This document shows positions 53,401 to 61,365 of a stretch of 64,000 bases of DNA, in pieces. Below the pieces are notes generated by a model. The model had not been told where the DNA came from, did not search any database, and was given only the letters and a program-made list of their open reading frames with translations. Location: NCBI RefSeq assembly GCF_000421565.1, contig NZ_ATXG01000010.1:89313-153312 (forward strand), in the 5' to 3' direction. This stretch comes from Agromyces subbeticus DSM 16689 (GTDB lineage: Bacteria > Actinomycetota > Actinomycetes > Actinomycetales > Microbacteriaceae). The position numbers and the translations under genes were made by a program. Positions within the stretch are counted from its first letter, which is position 1; each line of letters begins with the position of its first letter.

Positions 53401-56400
53401 GTCGCCGTCGAGCCCTCGTACGTGACGTCGGCACCACCGGTGCAGATCAGGTCGTCGAGCGTCCAATTCGCCGTAGCGAGCTCTTCGACCGTGTAGCTCG
53501 TACCGGGATCCAGCAGTCCGCTCTCGAACGGGTCGTCGTCGTCGGTGAGCGAGAAGTCGCTCGTCGCGCCGCCGCGCAGCTCGAAGTCGAAGGCGTGCTG
53601 CGAGGTACCGGGAACGACCTTGTCGACGATGATCTCGCCGCGCTCGGTGTTCGAGTAGGTGCACGTCACGGTCTCACCGGGATCGAGCTCGATCGTTCCG
53701 ACGACCCCCGAGATGCTCGAGGCGACGCCCCCCTCGTCGCTGTCGGTGCAGGAGACGAGCGAGCCGATGTACTGGCTGGTGAGCAGCTCGGTCACGGAGT
53801 AGGAGCCCGATGGGACATCCGTCGAGGTGTCGCTGCCCGTGCCAGCCACCGTGGTGATCTCGAAATTGCCGATGCCAGGCCAGGTGCCCGTGAAGTCGAA
53901 CGTGCCGTCGGCTCCTTCGACGTGCTTGACGATGACGATCGTGCCCTTCGCGGTGTTCACGATGGCGCACGTGATGCCGTCGCCGGCTTCGACCGTGAAA
54001 CTCGCCGGGTCGAGCGGCTCGCTCGTCGCATCGGCGTGTTCGACGGTGCACTCGAGCGCTCCCGCGATCCAGTGCTCCCCCGGGTCCGATTCCTCGAGCT
54101 GGTAGGTCACTCCGGGCTGGAGCTGCTCGAACGCCGTGGTGCCGGTGCCGTCGACGGTCGTGATGATCTGCTCGACGGGCTCCCCACCCTCGGGAGTGAG
54201 CACGAAGGTGAAGCTGCCGTCTTCGCCGATCGACGTCTTCGTGATCTCCGCCTCGGCGGGAATCGCCCGGTTGGTGACGTCGCACTCGAGCTCGAGGCCG
54301 GGAGTGGAGACGAACTGGAAGCCGGCGTCGACCGAGTGGTCCTGCAGGCCGGTGCATGTGACGACGCCGCCCTCCCAGCCGGCGGGGAGTGTCTCGGTCA
54401 GCGTGTAGACCGTGCCGATCGCGAGTTCGGTCCACTCGACGATGGGGTCGTCATCGGTGACGGCTCGTGTGGCGGGCTGGGCGCCCGGCACCGGGTCGAT
54501 CGTGATGTCGAAGCTCCAGTCGGCGCCCTCGCCGACTCCGCTGACCGTCTTCTCGACCAGAACCCGACCGGGTACGACGACGTTCGTGATGGTGCACGAG
54601 AGCTCGAGTCCGGGGGTCACGGTGAACTGGAAGCCCGCCGCCTGGTCGTTGCCGTCGATGAGACCGGTGCAGCTGAACTCGCCGCTGAGCCAGCCGTCGA
54701 CCTGCGGTTCCACGAGCGTGTACTCGACACCGACGTCGAGGTCGGTCCAGCCGACGCTCGGCACATCGTCGGTGACGTCGAGGGTGCCGAGCTGGCCCTG
54801 CGGCACCGGGGTGATCGAGATCGGGAAGGACCAGTCGTAGCCCGTCGGCACGCCTTCGACGAGCTTGGTCACGGTGACGCGACCGGCCGTCGCGGTGTTC
54901 AGGACCGTGCAGACCACGGTCGCACCGGGCTCGAGCGTGAACACGATCGGGGAGGTCGGGCTGGTGCCGGCATCGCCGCAATGCATGTTCGTCAGCTCCC
55001 AGCCCGGCACCGCCGTCTCGCCGAGCGTGTACTGCCCAGCCGGCACGAGGCCGCTCTCGAACGGTGCAGCGTCATCGGTGAGCGAGAAGTCGGTGTCGGT
55101 CTCGGGTCCGTCGAGGCTGAAGCCGAACGAGACTGGCGAATCGGCCGGTGACGTCACCTTGTCGACGATGATCGTGCCGCGCTGCGTGTTCGTGAAGGTG
55201 CAGACGACGAGCTCGCCGGGGTCGAGGTTGATCGTGCCGGCGCCGAGCGCGAGGTCGGCGGTGGAGCCGACGCCGTTCGGTGCGTCGTCCGTGCAGACGA
55301 TGGCGGTGAGGTCGTACTCGGGCTCGGGGGTGAGCTCGGCGACCGAGTATGCGCCCGGTGTGATGTCGGTGTAGCTCGCGCCGGCGGTGCCGCCAACGGT
55401 GGACAGCGAGAAGTCGTCGGAGCCCTGACCCCAGTCGCCGGCGAAGTCGAACTCGCCGTCGTCGCCGGCGACGTTCTTCACGATCATGATCGCGCCGTCC
55501 TGCCGGTTGGTGAAGGTGCAGTCGATGACGGTGCCGGCGACGGTCGTGACGGTCGCCGTTCCGAGCTCGAGGTCGATGACCGGCGTTCCGCCGTCGCAGA
55601 CGAGATCGATCAGGTGCCAGGCGGGATCTGCGACCTCGGCCAGCTCGGTGATGGTCACGACCGAGCCCGGCACGTATCCGAACACCTCGGAGGTCTCGCC
55701 GCTCGACAGCGTCGCGACACGGTCGCCGGTGAGTATGAAGTCGAAGTCGGCGGCGTCGCCCTCTGCGAGCTTCGTCACGGTCACGCCCGAGGTGGCGTTG
55801 GTGATCACGCACGCGGTGTTCGCGCCGACGTAGAGCTTGAACGGTTCGTTCGTATACGTCTCGAGGAGGTTCGTCGACGGGTTCGTCACGGTGCACACGG
55901 TCGACTGGTGCACCCACGGCTGACCGGCGTCGACCGTCTCGGCGAGCTGGTAGTCGGTGCCGGCGAAGACGTTGCCCCAACTGTGGGTGTCACCGACGCC
56001 GATCGGCGCCGCGATGGCGTTGGTGTTCGCCTGCGGAAGCACCGGGCCGGTCAGCGTGGCATCGTGCACCGGGCCGCCGCCCGTGCGGGTCACGGTGTAG
56101 TCGAAGACGTCTTCCGATGTCGCGTCGACCGGGTTGGCGACCTTCTGCACGGTCAGGCCGCCGCAGTTGCTGAGGGTGATCGGCGCATCCGACTTCAGGA
56201 TGTCCTTCAGCGTCGCCGGTCCGCCTTCTCCGGTCTTGGTGACGAACCCCGCATCGAGGAATGTGCGACATCCGCCATCGCTCGGCAGCAGTCCCGATGC
56301 CGTGAGGTCGACAGCCATCTCGCCGAATGTGGCGGCATTGCCCGTGGTGTTCGTATCGGTGTTGGTGCCGACCGCGGCCTGGTAGACGATCGTCGCGCCC

Positions 56401-57116
56401 GTCGGCACCCATGCGGAGCCGTTCCAGCCGAGGACGTTGATCGAGGTCGACCCGCCGCCGCCGGAGTTGTAGTTGAACTCGATGAGGTAATCATCGGCGC
56501 GCCCGGCGGCCGGACCTTGGAAGACCTCGTAGGAGCTCATGTCGCCGCTGCCCGAGTACCTGGTCCAGTAGGCGTAGAAGATCGTGTGCGGATTCCCGCC
56601 GACGGTGACGACCTCATAGGCGGAGCCACCGGTGCAGGCATCGCCCTTGTCGTTGGCCGTGCCGACGGTCTCGGGCCAGGTCGGATCGTTGAGCGACGTG
56701 CTCGGAACGAGGATGTCGTCGATGCCGAGGTTCGCGCCGCAGACACCCGGGTTGCCCACGGTCGTGCCTGCGTCCCAGCTCTTCTGCGCGGTGACGATGC
56801 CGGTCGACTGATCGCCCGACGCCGTGATGTACGGGGGCTTCGGCGTCGAGCCGATGACACCCTGCCAGTCGTTCGCACCGGCCGTGTTGCCGTCGATCTC
56901 GAAACTGGTGACGATGCCGCCAAGCGTTGCCGCTTCCGCTGGGGCCGGCGGTGCGAACACCGCCGCGACCACACCTCCCGACGCGAGCAGGGCGACGGCG
57001 GCGACGGTGCTGAGCAGCTTCCGTCTCGTGCGTCGAATGTGCAGGCGCCATGCTCGGGTCTCGAGCGTCGGGTCGGTGTTTCGGGTATGCAAACGCTTGG
57101 CGATCATCATCATCAT
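50448..57116 (-). CDS. Giant cell-wall surface protein with SpaA/CnaB-like repeats and LAxTG-type anchor
   Basis: Secreted protein of 2222 residues. A long basic signal peptide ends near residue 62 (PAPAEA), then comes a unique domain (63-318). From residue 319 about twelve prealbumin-like repeats of 85-110 residues follow, each with a lysine in VxVxK, a glutamate in YTLxE and an asparagine in CTxTN. That is the triad that forms isopeptide bonds in CnaB/SpaA domains; a cysteine pair recurs in most repeats. Three DUF11-like domains are interspersed near the end. The C-terminus (2182-2222) is MARTG, a hydrophobic helix and RRRR, a class-E-sortase-like signal. Four ATG codons in a row begin the gene, after GAAGG. 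Likely an adhesin or stalk; no sortase gene is in the window. Confidence 0.88.
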   Translation of the reverse strand: MMMMIAKRLHTRNTDPTLETRAWRLHIRRTRRKLLSTVAAVALLASGGVVAAVFAPPAPAEAATLGGIVTSFEIDGNTAGANDWQGVIGSTPKPPYITASGDQSTGIVTAQKSWDAGTTVGNPGVCGANLGIDDILVPSTSLNDPTWPETVGTANDKGDACTGGSAYEVVTVGGNPHTIFYAYWTRYSGSGDMSSYEVFQGPAAGRADDYLIEFNYNSGGGGSTSINVLGWNGSAWVPTGATIVYQAAVGTNTDTNTTGNAATFGEMAVDLTASGLLPSDGGCRTFLDAGFVTKTGEGGPATLKDILKSDAPITLSNCGGLTVQKVANPVDATSEDVFDYTVTRTGGGPVHDATLTGPVLPQANTNAIAAPIGVGDTHSWGNVFAGTDYQLAETVDAGQPWVHQSTVCTVTNPSTNLLETYTNEPFKLYVGANTACVITNATSGVTVTKLAEGDAADFDFILTGDRVATLSSGETSEVFGYVPGSVVTITELAEVADPAWHLIDLVCDGGTPVIDLELGTATVTTVAGTVIDCTFTNRQDGAIMIVKNVAGDDGEFDFAGDWGQGSDDFSLSTVGGTAGASYTDITPGAYSVAELTPEPEYDLTAIVCTDDAPNGVGSTADLALGAGTINLDPGELVVCTFTNTQRGTIIVDKVTSPADSPVSFGFSLDGPETDTDFSLTDDAAPFESGLVPAGQYTLGETAVPGWELTNMHCGDAGTSPTSPIVFTLEPGATVVCTVLNTATAGRVTVTKLVEGVPTGYDWSFPISITPVPQGQLGTLDVTDDVPSVGWTDLDVGVEYTLVEPQVDGWLSGEFSCTGLIDGNDQAAGFQFTVTPGLELSCTITNVVVPGRVLVEKTVSGVGEGADWSFDITIDPVPGAQPATRAVTDDDPIVEWTELAIGTVYTLTETLPAGWEGGVVTCTGLQDHSVDAGFQFVSTPGLELECDVTNRAIPAEAEITKTSIGEDGSFTFVLTPEGGEPVEQIITTVDGTGTTAFEQLQPGVTYQLEESDPGEHWIAGALECTVEHADATSEPLDPASFTVEAGDGITCAIVNTAKGTIVIVKHVEGADGTFDFTGTWPGIGNFEITTVAGTGSDTSTDVPSGSYSVTELLTSQYIGSLVSCTDSDEGGVASSISGVVGTIELDPGETVTCTYSNTERGEIIVDKVVPGTSQHAFDFELRGGATSDFSLTDDDDPFESGLLDPGTSYTVEELATANWTLDDLICTGGADVTYEGSTATIDLNPGEVVTCTFTNTPNPGEVVVEKVVQGVPEGWNFSFDITISPEVAGQPATQTVTDEDPNVAWVELVVGETYTLAESASDGWTEGPIVCVGLVDAELALAGFQFEVTPGLELECSVTNTAEPGSVDVTKIVSGPIGDIEWSFDVTIDPVPDGQDATQAVTDADPSVGWTDLEIGTVYTLTEVLPEGWTGGVFTCVGLQDLSGDAGYQFMATPGLELDCTVENLVAPPTGLIDKVVDSTEQLPDGTWEIAYTVTVTNQSVVLPLVYDLSDAPQFGAGIVINTATATGPAGSLVADWDPVGGDFVLAADQQLAASGVDEYEITINATVPGVVYETGTEVCSPDDELDDGGFRNTAYLVVGDGEPQPASDCSEPGRATIDKELGGLPQNLGNGEWEVVYTVTVTSESELPLYYDLEDDLGFPAGVTIVTATATNDAGVDTAAWNGDGVTALADDEQIDPLAVHVYTITVVADVADITVIDTVRCVAETSGNGFFNEAALVSGTITSTDEACAPIPVGRLRLDKLVDNSAFDGLDLDGNTLLEAGDWLLSGIGADQSVSVLGDEGIEFTVSVGDYALAEELSADGASNPLAPFYVDGEWSCDDEVSDDANAAVVLGALTSCEIVNTGHPVDLAIVKQDVEEIDDVPSVPTDVSSQYQYTFTVENNGEIAAPNAVVTDEIPDTIAVDTATWEIPAGWTAELTGAVGGFGGTLVLTKETPFLVDEAFVFTFWVTTAAELPREDGNASGRILDIVNTAVIDSDGLEATPGDNTSTETTPVKSVEVNASAICRNNTPIMSYEITPFNIENVDPLTIVLIWWTPEAFANRDASIPASDTAAILADGASQVDAIVPPAFVASGETLSGDLLWPGAAVDENGDPIAWPGWRLLASGEWILDPSAPFSDLRGSAVVEVRLNPSTDSIQTYPPASPNCNATPPGFTPPPRPAAMARTGVDSGQLLWGAVGLVLVGGVLFAAYLIRRRRTVGDAD

Positions 57117-57165
57117 GCAGCCTTCGGGTGAGGGAGACGATGAGACATCGCTCCTGGCTGTACTC

Positions 57166-57231
57166 AACCCGCCGGGTAGCGGGTTCCTCCCCGCCGGGTA
57201 GCGGGTTCGAGTCCGCGGGTAATCGGACTCG
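57166..57231 (-). repeat. Three related stem-loops in the leader of the giant surface gene
   Basis: Two identical 19-bp copies (57168-57186 and 57190-57208, core GCCGGGTAGCGGGTTC) lie 22 bp apart, and a third variant hairpin at 57208-57231 has an 8-bp stem (CGAGTCCG/CGGACTCG). Read in the direction of transcription, each loop carries TACCCG. They lie 50-115 bases upstream of the start codon. Confidence 0.6.
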
Positions 57232-57335
57232 CGGCCATCCTCCCATCGCCCTGTCAACGCGAGGAAGACTCGGAACGACACCAAAACAGGGGTGAAATGG
57301 CAATTCCGTGGTGACGGCGGCGTGGCTCTCCGCGC

Positions 57336-57371
57336 GCGGATGCCGCGGCTCACGTGAGCCGCGACATCCGC
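57336..57371 (-). terminator. Terminator of the second surface-protein gene
   Basis: An inner perfect 20-bp palindrome (CGCGGCTCAC and its complement) is extended by an outer stem GCGGATG/CATCCGC, 48 bases past the stop at 57419. There is no T-tract. Confidence 0.65.
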
Positions 57372-57418
57372 TGGTCGGCCTCAGAGAGGCGGTGTCGACG
57401 CCTTCGGGTGTGGCATCG

Positions 57419-59002
57419 TCACCCCGCTCGGCGCGAACGCCGGCCGAGTCCGACCCCTGCTGCGCCGAGCAGCAGGATGAGCAGCGTCACGGGCAGCATG
57501 GCCGACGAGTCGGTGCCCGTCGCTGCGAGCACCTTCGCCGCCGGAACGGTCGTCGTGCCTGCCGGCGTGACCGGAGTCACCGGCGTGACCGGAATCTCGG
57601 GCGTCACCGGGTGATCGACGATGCACGGCCCGTTGACGGCCGCGTCGACCTCCGGGCACTCGCCGCCTGCCGACGGCGAGACGACATTGTGCAGGAGCTG
57701 GCCGCCCGCGTTCGCGACGACGTGAACGGTGTACGAGGCCTGCGCGGATTCTCCGGGCAAGAGGGCCGGCACCGTCCAGGTCAGCACGTCGCCGGCGAGG
57801 CTGAGGCCGGGATCCACGCTGACGAGCGTCGCGTTGTCGAGCACGTCGGTCAGGTCGTCGAACGCCTGTGCACCCTCGACGACCGCCTCCGAGGTGTTCT
57901 CGGCAGTGAGGGTGTACGTGATCGCGGCACCTGACTCGACCATCGCACCATCAGCCGGGTCGGAACTCTTCACGAGTTCCCAGCCGGGAATGAGCGGCGG
58001 CGGCGGGCACGGCAGGATCTCGATCGTTCCGCTGACATCCTCGGATGCCTCGGTGCCGACGCGGTGCAGAGTGACGTCGTACGCTCCCGGTTCCGGAACA
58101 CCGAACGACCATTCGAAGGCGTTGCTCCCCGCGGTGAACGAGTGCATGCCGACCTCGGTGTCGGTGCCCGCCTCGACGACGCGCAGTTCGTACTCCGCAC
58201 CGACGAAGAGGTTTCCGACGACGACGTCGAGCATCGGCACCGCTCCGCCCGGGTCGACGCACGGCACGAAGCTCAGCGAGAGACTCGGTTCGAGCAGATC
58301 GCACTCGTTCTCGAAGATGGGGAGCAGATCGAGGTTCAGGCCCAGGAAGAACCGCTCCACGCCTTCGCTGTCGAGGTAGTGGAACGCCGGGATGATGTCT
58401 CGTCCGTCCTGATGCTCGGAGTGAGCGTGCGACGGGTCGGTCGGGTCGTCGGGGTCGCCGTTCGGATCGATGATCGAACGCACGCTCGGGCTGATCGCCA
58501 CGTACGGATTGCTCCCACTGCTCGTCGCGTGACAGATGTCGACATGATCGTTCCACTCCGGCACCTGCACGGGCGGCCCGCCGTGGTCGAGCACCTGAAC
58601 CAGCTCGGGCGCGACCGCGGCTGCGGCATCCGTGGCGTCGGCTGCCGCCTCTGGCGCGGCCTCGACCTCGGGTTCGACCGCGGGCTCGGGCTCCGGTTCG
58701 ACGACCGGCTCCGGCGCGGGATCGGGTGGGGTGACCGGCTCCGGCGCCGGCTCCTCAGCCGGTGGCGGCTCAGGAGCCGCCTCCGGTTCGGGTTCGGCCG
58801 GTTCGGCCGCTGGCACCTCGGTGACCGCCGCGATCGCGAGTTCGGAGGCGAGCGGTTCATCGGCGAAGGCCAGCGTGGGCGCGCCGAAGAGCACCATGGC
58901 GACGGCCACGAACACTGCGATCGGCCCCACCCGATCGCGTCGGGTGAAGCCGCGGCGTGCGGCGCGGGTGTGGGCAGGCAGGACAGCACTGTGTCGGGTC
59001 AT
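57419..59002 (-). CDS. Cell-wall surface protein with Pro/Glu-rich stalk and LAATG anchor
   Basis: Secreted protein of 527 residues. The signal peptide ends near residue 53 (LAFA). A Pro/Glu/Ala-rich segment follows to about 125. A domain with DICHATSSGSNPYVAI, HAHSEH, DIIPAFHY and a final Cys is a pattern I recall from other actinobacterial surface proteins. Then come a DUF11-like domain (TYTLTAENTSEAVVEG) and a PVTP-repeat spacer. LAATG near residue 492 is followed by a helix and RRSRR, so it is likely wall-anchored by a class E sortase. GGAG precedes the ATG at 59002; the longer open frame to 61345 lies over two other genes and is rejected. No transport or enzyme motif is visible. Confidence 0.87.
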   Translation of the reverse strand: MTRHSAVLPAHTRAARRGFTRRDRVGPIAVFVAVAMVLFGAPTLAFADEPLASELAIAAVTEVPAAEPAEPEPEAAPEPPPAEEPAPEPVTPPDPAPEPVVEPEPEPAVEPEVEAAPEAAADATDAAAAVAPELVQVLDHGGPPVQVPEWNDHVDICHATSSGSNPYVAISPSVRSIIDPNGDPDDPTDPSHAHSEHQDGRDIIPAFHYLDSEGVERFFLGLNLDLLPIFENECDLLEPSLSLSFVPCVDPGGAVPMLDVVVGNLFVGAEYELRVVEAGTDTEVGMHSFTAGSNAFEWSFGVPEPGAYDVTLHRVGTEASEDVSGTIEILPCPPPPLIPGWELVKSSDPADGAMVESGAAITYTLTAENTSEAVVEGAQAFDDLTDVLDNATLVSVDPGLSLAGDVLTWTVPALLPGESAQASYTVHVVANAGGQLLHNVVSPSAGGECPEVDAAVNGPCIVDHPVTPEIPVTPVTPVTPAGTTTVPAAKVLAATGTDSSAMLPVTLLILLLGAAGVGLGRRSRRAG

Positions 59003-59191
59003 GACAGCTCCAGATTCGGGTAGGGAGCCGGCTCGGGTGAACGGGTCGGGTATTCGGGTGCCGACAGTGTGCGCCCCGCCCAACGAGAAATACAAACATT
59101 CCTCATGAAATACCCCCCGAAGGTGGTGCAGGAGCCGGGCGCCCCTGAGCGAATCGACATTGCGCCTCCACGAACCCGGCGGGGCCGTGGC

Positions 59192-59197
59192 TAGGGT
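59192..59197 (+). promoter_or_regulatory. -10 box, leaderless start of the YihY-family gene
   Basis: TAGGGT followed by six bases and the GTG at 59204. Confidence 0.55.
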
Positions 59198-59203
59198 TGG
59201 AGC

Positions 59204-60442
59204 GTGAGCGAACGGGGTGCGAAGCCCACGCGGGGGCGAAGTGCGACGTTCGACGAGCATGCCGAGCGCGACCCGCTCGGGCTCGACGACCACTCGGAGA
59301 CCGCGAAGGAGCGATTCGACGCGCTGAGCCGGCCGCTGCGCGACCGCTTCGAAGCACCGATCAGCAGGGTCACGACCTTGACCCAGAAGACCCTCGCGCT
59401 CTTTCCGGTGAGGGTCTGGCGGCACTTCCTCGACCGGAACGGGTTCATCCTCTCGTCGGGCATGAGCTACCAGGCCCTGTTCGCGATCTTCGCCGCGGTC
59501 TACGTGGTCTTCGCCGTCGGCGGCATCTGGCTCACCGGCAACCCCGAGACGCTCAACGCGTTCATCCGCCTCCTGAACACGTACGCTCCAGGGCTCATCG
59601 GTCCCGACGGGGTCATCACCACCGACGAGCTCACCGCGATCGCCACCTCGAGCACGAGCCTCTTCGGTTGGACCGGTGCCGTCGCCCTCGCCGGCCTCAT
59701 CTGGACGGCCATCGGCTGGATCACGTACGCACGCATGGCCGTGCGCAGCATCTTCGGCCTGCCGAAGGACACGCGCGCTTACGCGCTGCTGAAGGCCAGG
59801 GATGCACTCGTCGGATTCGCGTTCGGCGCGATCCTCGCCGGTGCAGCAGTGCTGTCGGTCGTCGCGACCTCGTTCATCGGGTGGATCTTCACTCTCATGT
59901 CGTTGCCCGATGGCGGCGGCTGGAGCGCCGTCTCCGTGCGGATCGGCGCATTCGGCATCGTCTTCGTGCTCGACACCCTGGCTCTGGCAGTGATGTTCCG
60001 CTTCCTCTCGGGCGCGACCATGCCGTGGCGGCGCATGTGGATCGGTTCGCTGCTCGGCTCCGCCGCACTCTCGCTGCTGCAGCTGCTCGGCGGGTGGCTC
60101 GTCGCGAGCGTGACGACGAATCCACTGCTCGCCACCTTCACGGTCTTCATCGCGCTGCTGCTGTGGTTCCGTCTGACCAGCATCGTGATCCTCGTGGCGG
60201 CGAGCTGGATCGCCGTCGAGGCATCCGACGCCCATGAGAGCCTGCGCCTCGTCACGCCCGAGCAGCTCGCGATGGAACAGCGCGAACAGGAGCGCCGCGC
60301 CCTGATCACGGCGGCACGGGTGCGGGTACGCACGGCGCGACACGAACTCGACACGGCGAACTGGATCGAGCGCTTCGCCGCCCGCCGTCGCCTCGCGCGA
60401 GCCGAGCAGGAGCTCGCCGATCTCGAGGCATCGGCGCCGTAG
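59204..60442 (+). CDS. YihY/UPF0761 (BrkB-like) membrane protein
   Basis: Inner-membrane protein of 412 residues with six predicted helices in the middle (about residues 85-345), a polar N-terminal region of 75 residues and a charged, probably coiled C-terminal tail. Family markers are FILSSGMSYQALFAIFAAVY near residue 83 and LLLWFRLTSIVILVAASWI near 310. Members were once called ribonuclease BN or virulence factor BrkB, but their biochemical role is unsettled. It is transcribed with xthA close behind, which has its own promoter. Confidence 0.87.
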   Translation: MSERGAKPTRGRSATFDEHAERDPLGLDDHSETAKERFDALSRPLRDRFEAPISRVTTLTQKTLALFPVRVWRHFLDRNGFILSSGMSYQALFAIFAAVYVVFAVGGIWLTGNPETLNAFIRLLNTYAPGLIGPDGVITTDELTAIATSSTSLFGWTGAVALAGLIWTAIGWITYARMAVRSIFGLPKDTRAYALLKARDALVGFAFGAILAGAAVLSVVATSFIGWIFTLMSLPDGGGWSAVSVRIGAFGIVFVLDTLALAVMFRFLSGATMPWRRMWIGSLLGSAALSLLQLLGGWLVASVTTNPLLATFTVFIALLLWFRLTSIVILVAASWIAVEASDAHESLRLVTPEQLAMEQREQERRALITAARVRVRTARHELDTANWIERFAARRRLARAEQELADLEASAP

Positions 60443-60475
60443 CGGCTGCGGCGCAGCGGCGTCGGAGGCCTCCCG

Positions 60476-60481
60476 TAGGAT
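60476..60481 (+). promoter_or_regulatory. -10 box, leaderless start of xthA
   Basis: TAGGAT followed by six bases and the ATG at 60488. Confidence 0.55.
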
Positions 60482-60487
60482 CGATCC

Positions 60488-61327
60488 ATGCCCTCTGCGA
60501 AGCCCCTCCGACTCGCCAGCGTCAACGTCAACGGAGTGCGTGCCGCATTCCGAAAGGGCATGGGCGAGTGGCTCGCCACGCGCGACGTCGACATCCTCGC
60601 ATTGCAAGAGGTGCGAGCCTCGACCGAAGACCTGCAGGGCCTCCTCGGTGAAGAATGGGACATCCTGCACGATCCGGCGACGGCCAAGGGTCGGGCCGGC
60701 GTCGCCATCGCGAGCCGCAACCGCGCGAGCATCCACCGGGTCGAGCTCGGTGCCACCGACTTCGACAGCGCCGGCCGCTGGCTCGAGGCCGACTACGAGG
60801 TCGGCGACCGCGTCGTGACCGTGGTCTCGGCGTACGTGCACTCCGGTTCCGTCGGCACGCCCAAGCAGGTCGAGAAGTTCAAGTTCCTCGATGCCATGGC
60901 CGAGCGGATGCCGCAGCTCGCCGCGTCCTCTGAGCTCGCCGTGATCGTGGGCGACCTGAACGTCGGCCACCGCACGCTCGACATCAAGAACTGGAAGGGC
61001 AACGTCAAGAACGCCGGCTTCCTGCCCGAGGAGCGCGCGTACTTCGATCGTTTCGTCGGCGCCGAGGGCGAAAACGGCTACAACGCCGGGGCGGGCTTCG
61101 GCTGGGTCGACCTGGGTCGCCGGTTCGCCGGCGAGGTCGACGGCCCGTACACCTGGTGGTCGCAGCGAGGCAAGGCATTCGACACCGACACCGGATGGCG
61201 CATCGACTACCAGCTCGCGACACCGGCGCTCGCCGAGACCGCCATCTCCTACGTCATCGATCGCGCCGATGCCTGGGACACGCGATGGTCCGACCATGCC
61301 CCCGTGGTCGTCGACTACGCCATCTGA
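60488..61327 (+). CDS. xthA: Exodeoxyribonuclease III
   Basis: AP endonuclease and 3'-to-5' exonuclease of base-excision repair. It has 279 residues with the EEP fold: [11 protein letters not shown] at the start, the metal-binding Glu in [16 protein letters not shown] (Asp-Asn catalytic pair), and the final [10 protein letters not shown] with the active-site Asp-His. The length and motifs match ExoIII closely. It is followed by trpS after 38 bp. Confidence 0.94.
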   Translation: MPSAKPLRLASVNVNGVRAAFRKGMGEWLATRDVDILALQEVRASTEDLQGLLGEEWDILHDPATAKGRAGVAIASRNRASIHRVELGATDFDSAGRWLEADYEVGDRVVTVVSAYVHSGSVGTPKQVEKFKFLDAMAERMPQLAASSELAVIVGDLNVGHRTLDIKNWKGNVKNAGFLPEERAYFDRFVGAEGENGYNAGAGFGWVDLGRRFAGEVDGPYTWWSQRGKAFDTDTGWRIDYQLATPALAETAISYVIDRADAWDTRWSDHAPVVVDYAI

Positions 61328-61365
61328 CCTGCCGCATCGCGGCACGCATTTCGAAGGAACTCCCC

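Larger units (their letters stand above)
57117..57418. other. 302-bp region between the two surface-protein genes
   Basis: Contains the leader and presumably the promoter of the giant gene, with two exact 19-bp direct repeats and three related hairpins (57166-57231), and the terminator of the upstream surface gene (57336-57371). I cannot place a convincing -10 box. A TTGACA at 57257-57262 (minus strand) has no matching -10 at 17 bp. Confidence 0.6.

Noticed and set aside
57257..57262. TTGACA (minus strand) as promoter of the giant surface gene
   Set aside because: No credible -10 at the right distance; left undecided until a transcript start is mapped.
57419..61345. 1308-codon open frame spanning the second surface gene, the YihY gene and xthA
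   Set aside because: The portion above 59002 lies opposite genes with clear protein motifs and reads as a low-complexity shadow. A signal peptide and a ribosome site mark 59002 as the start.
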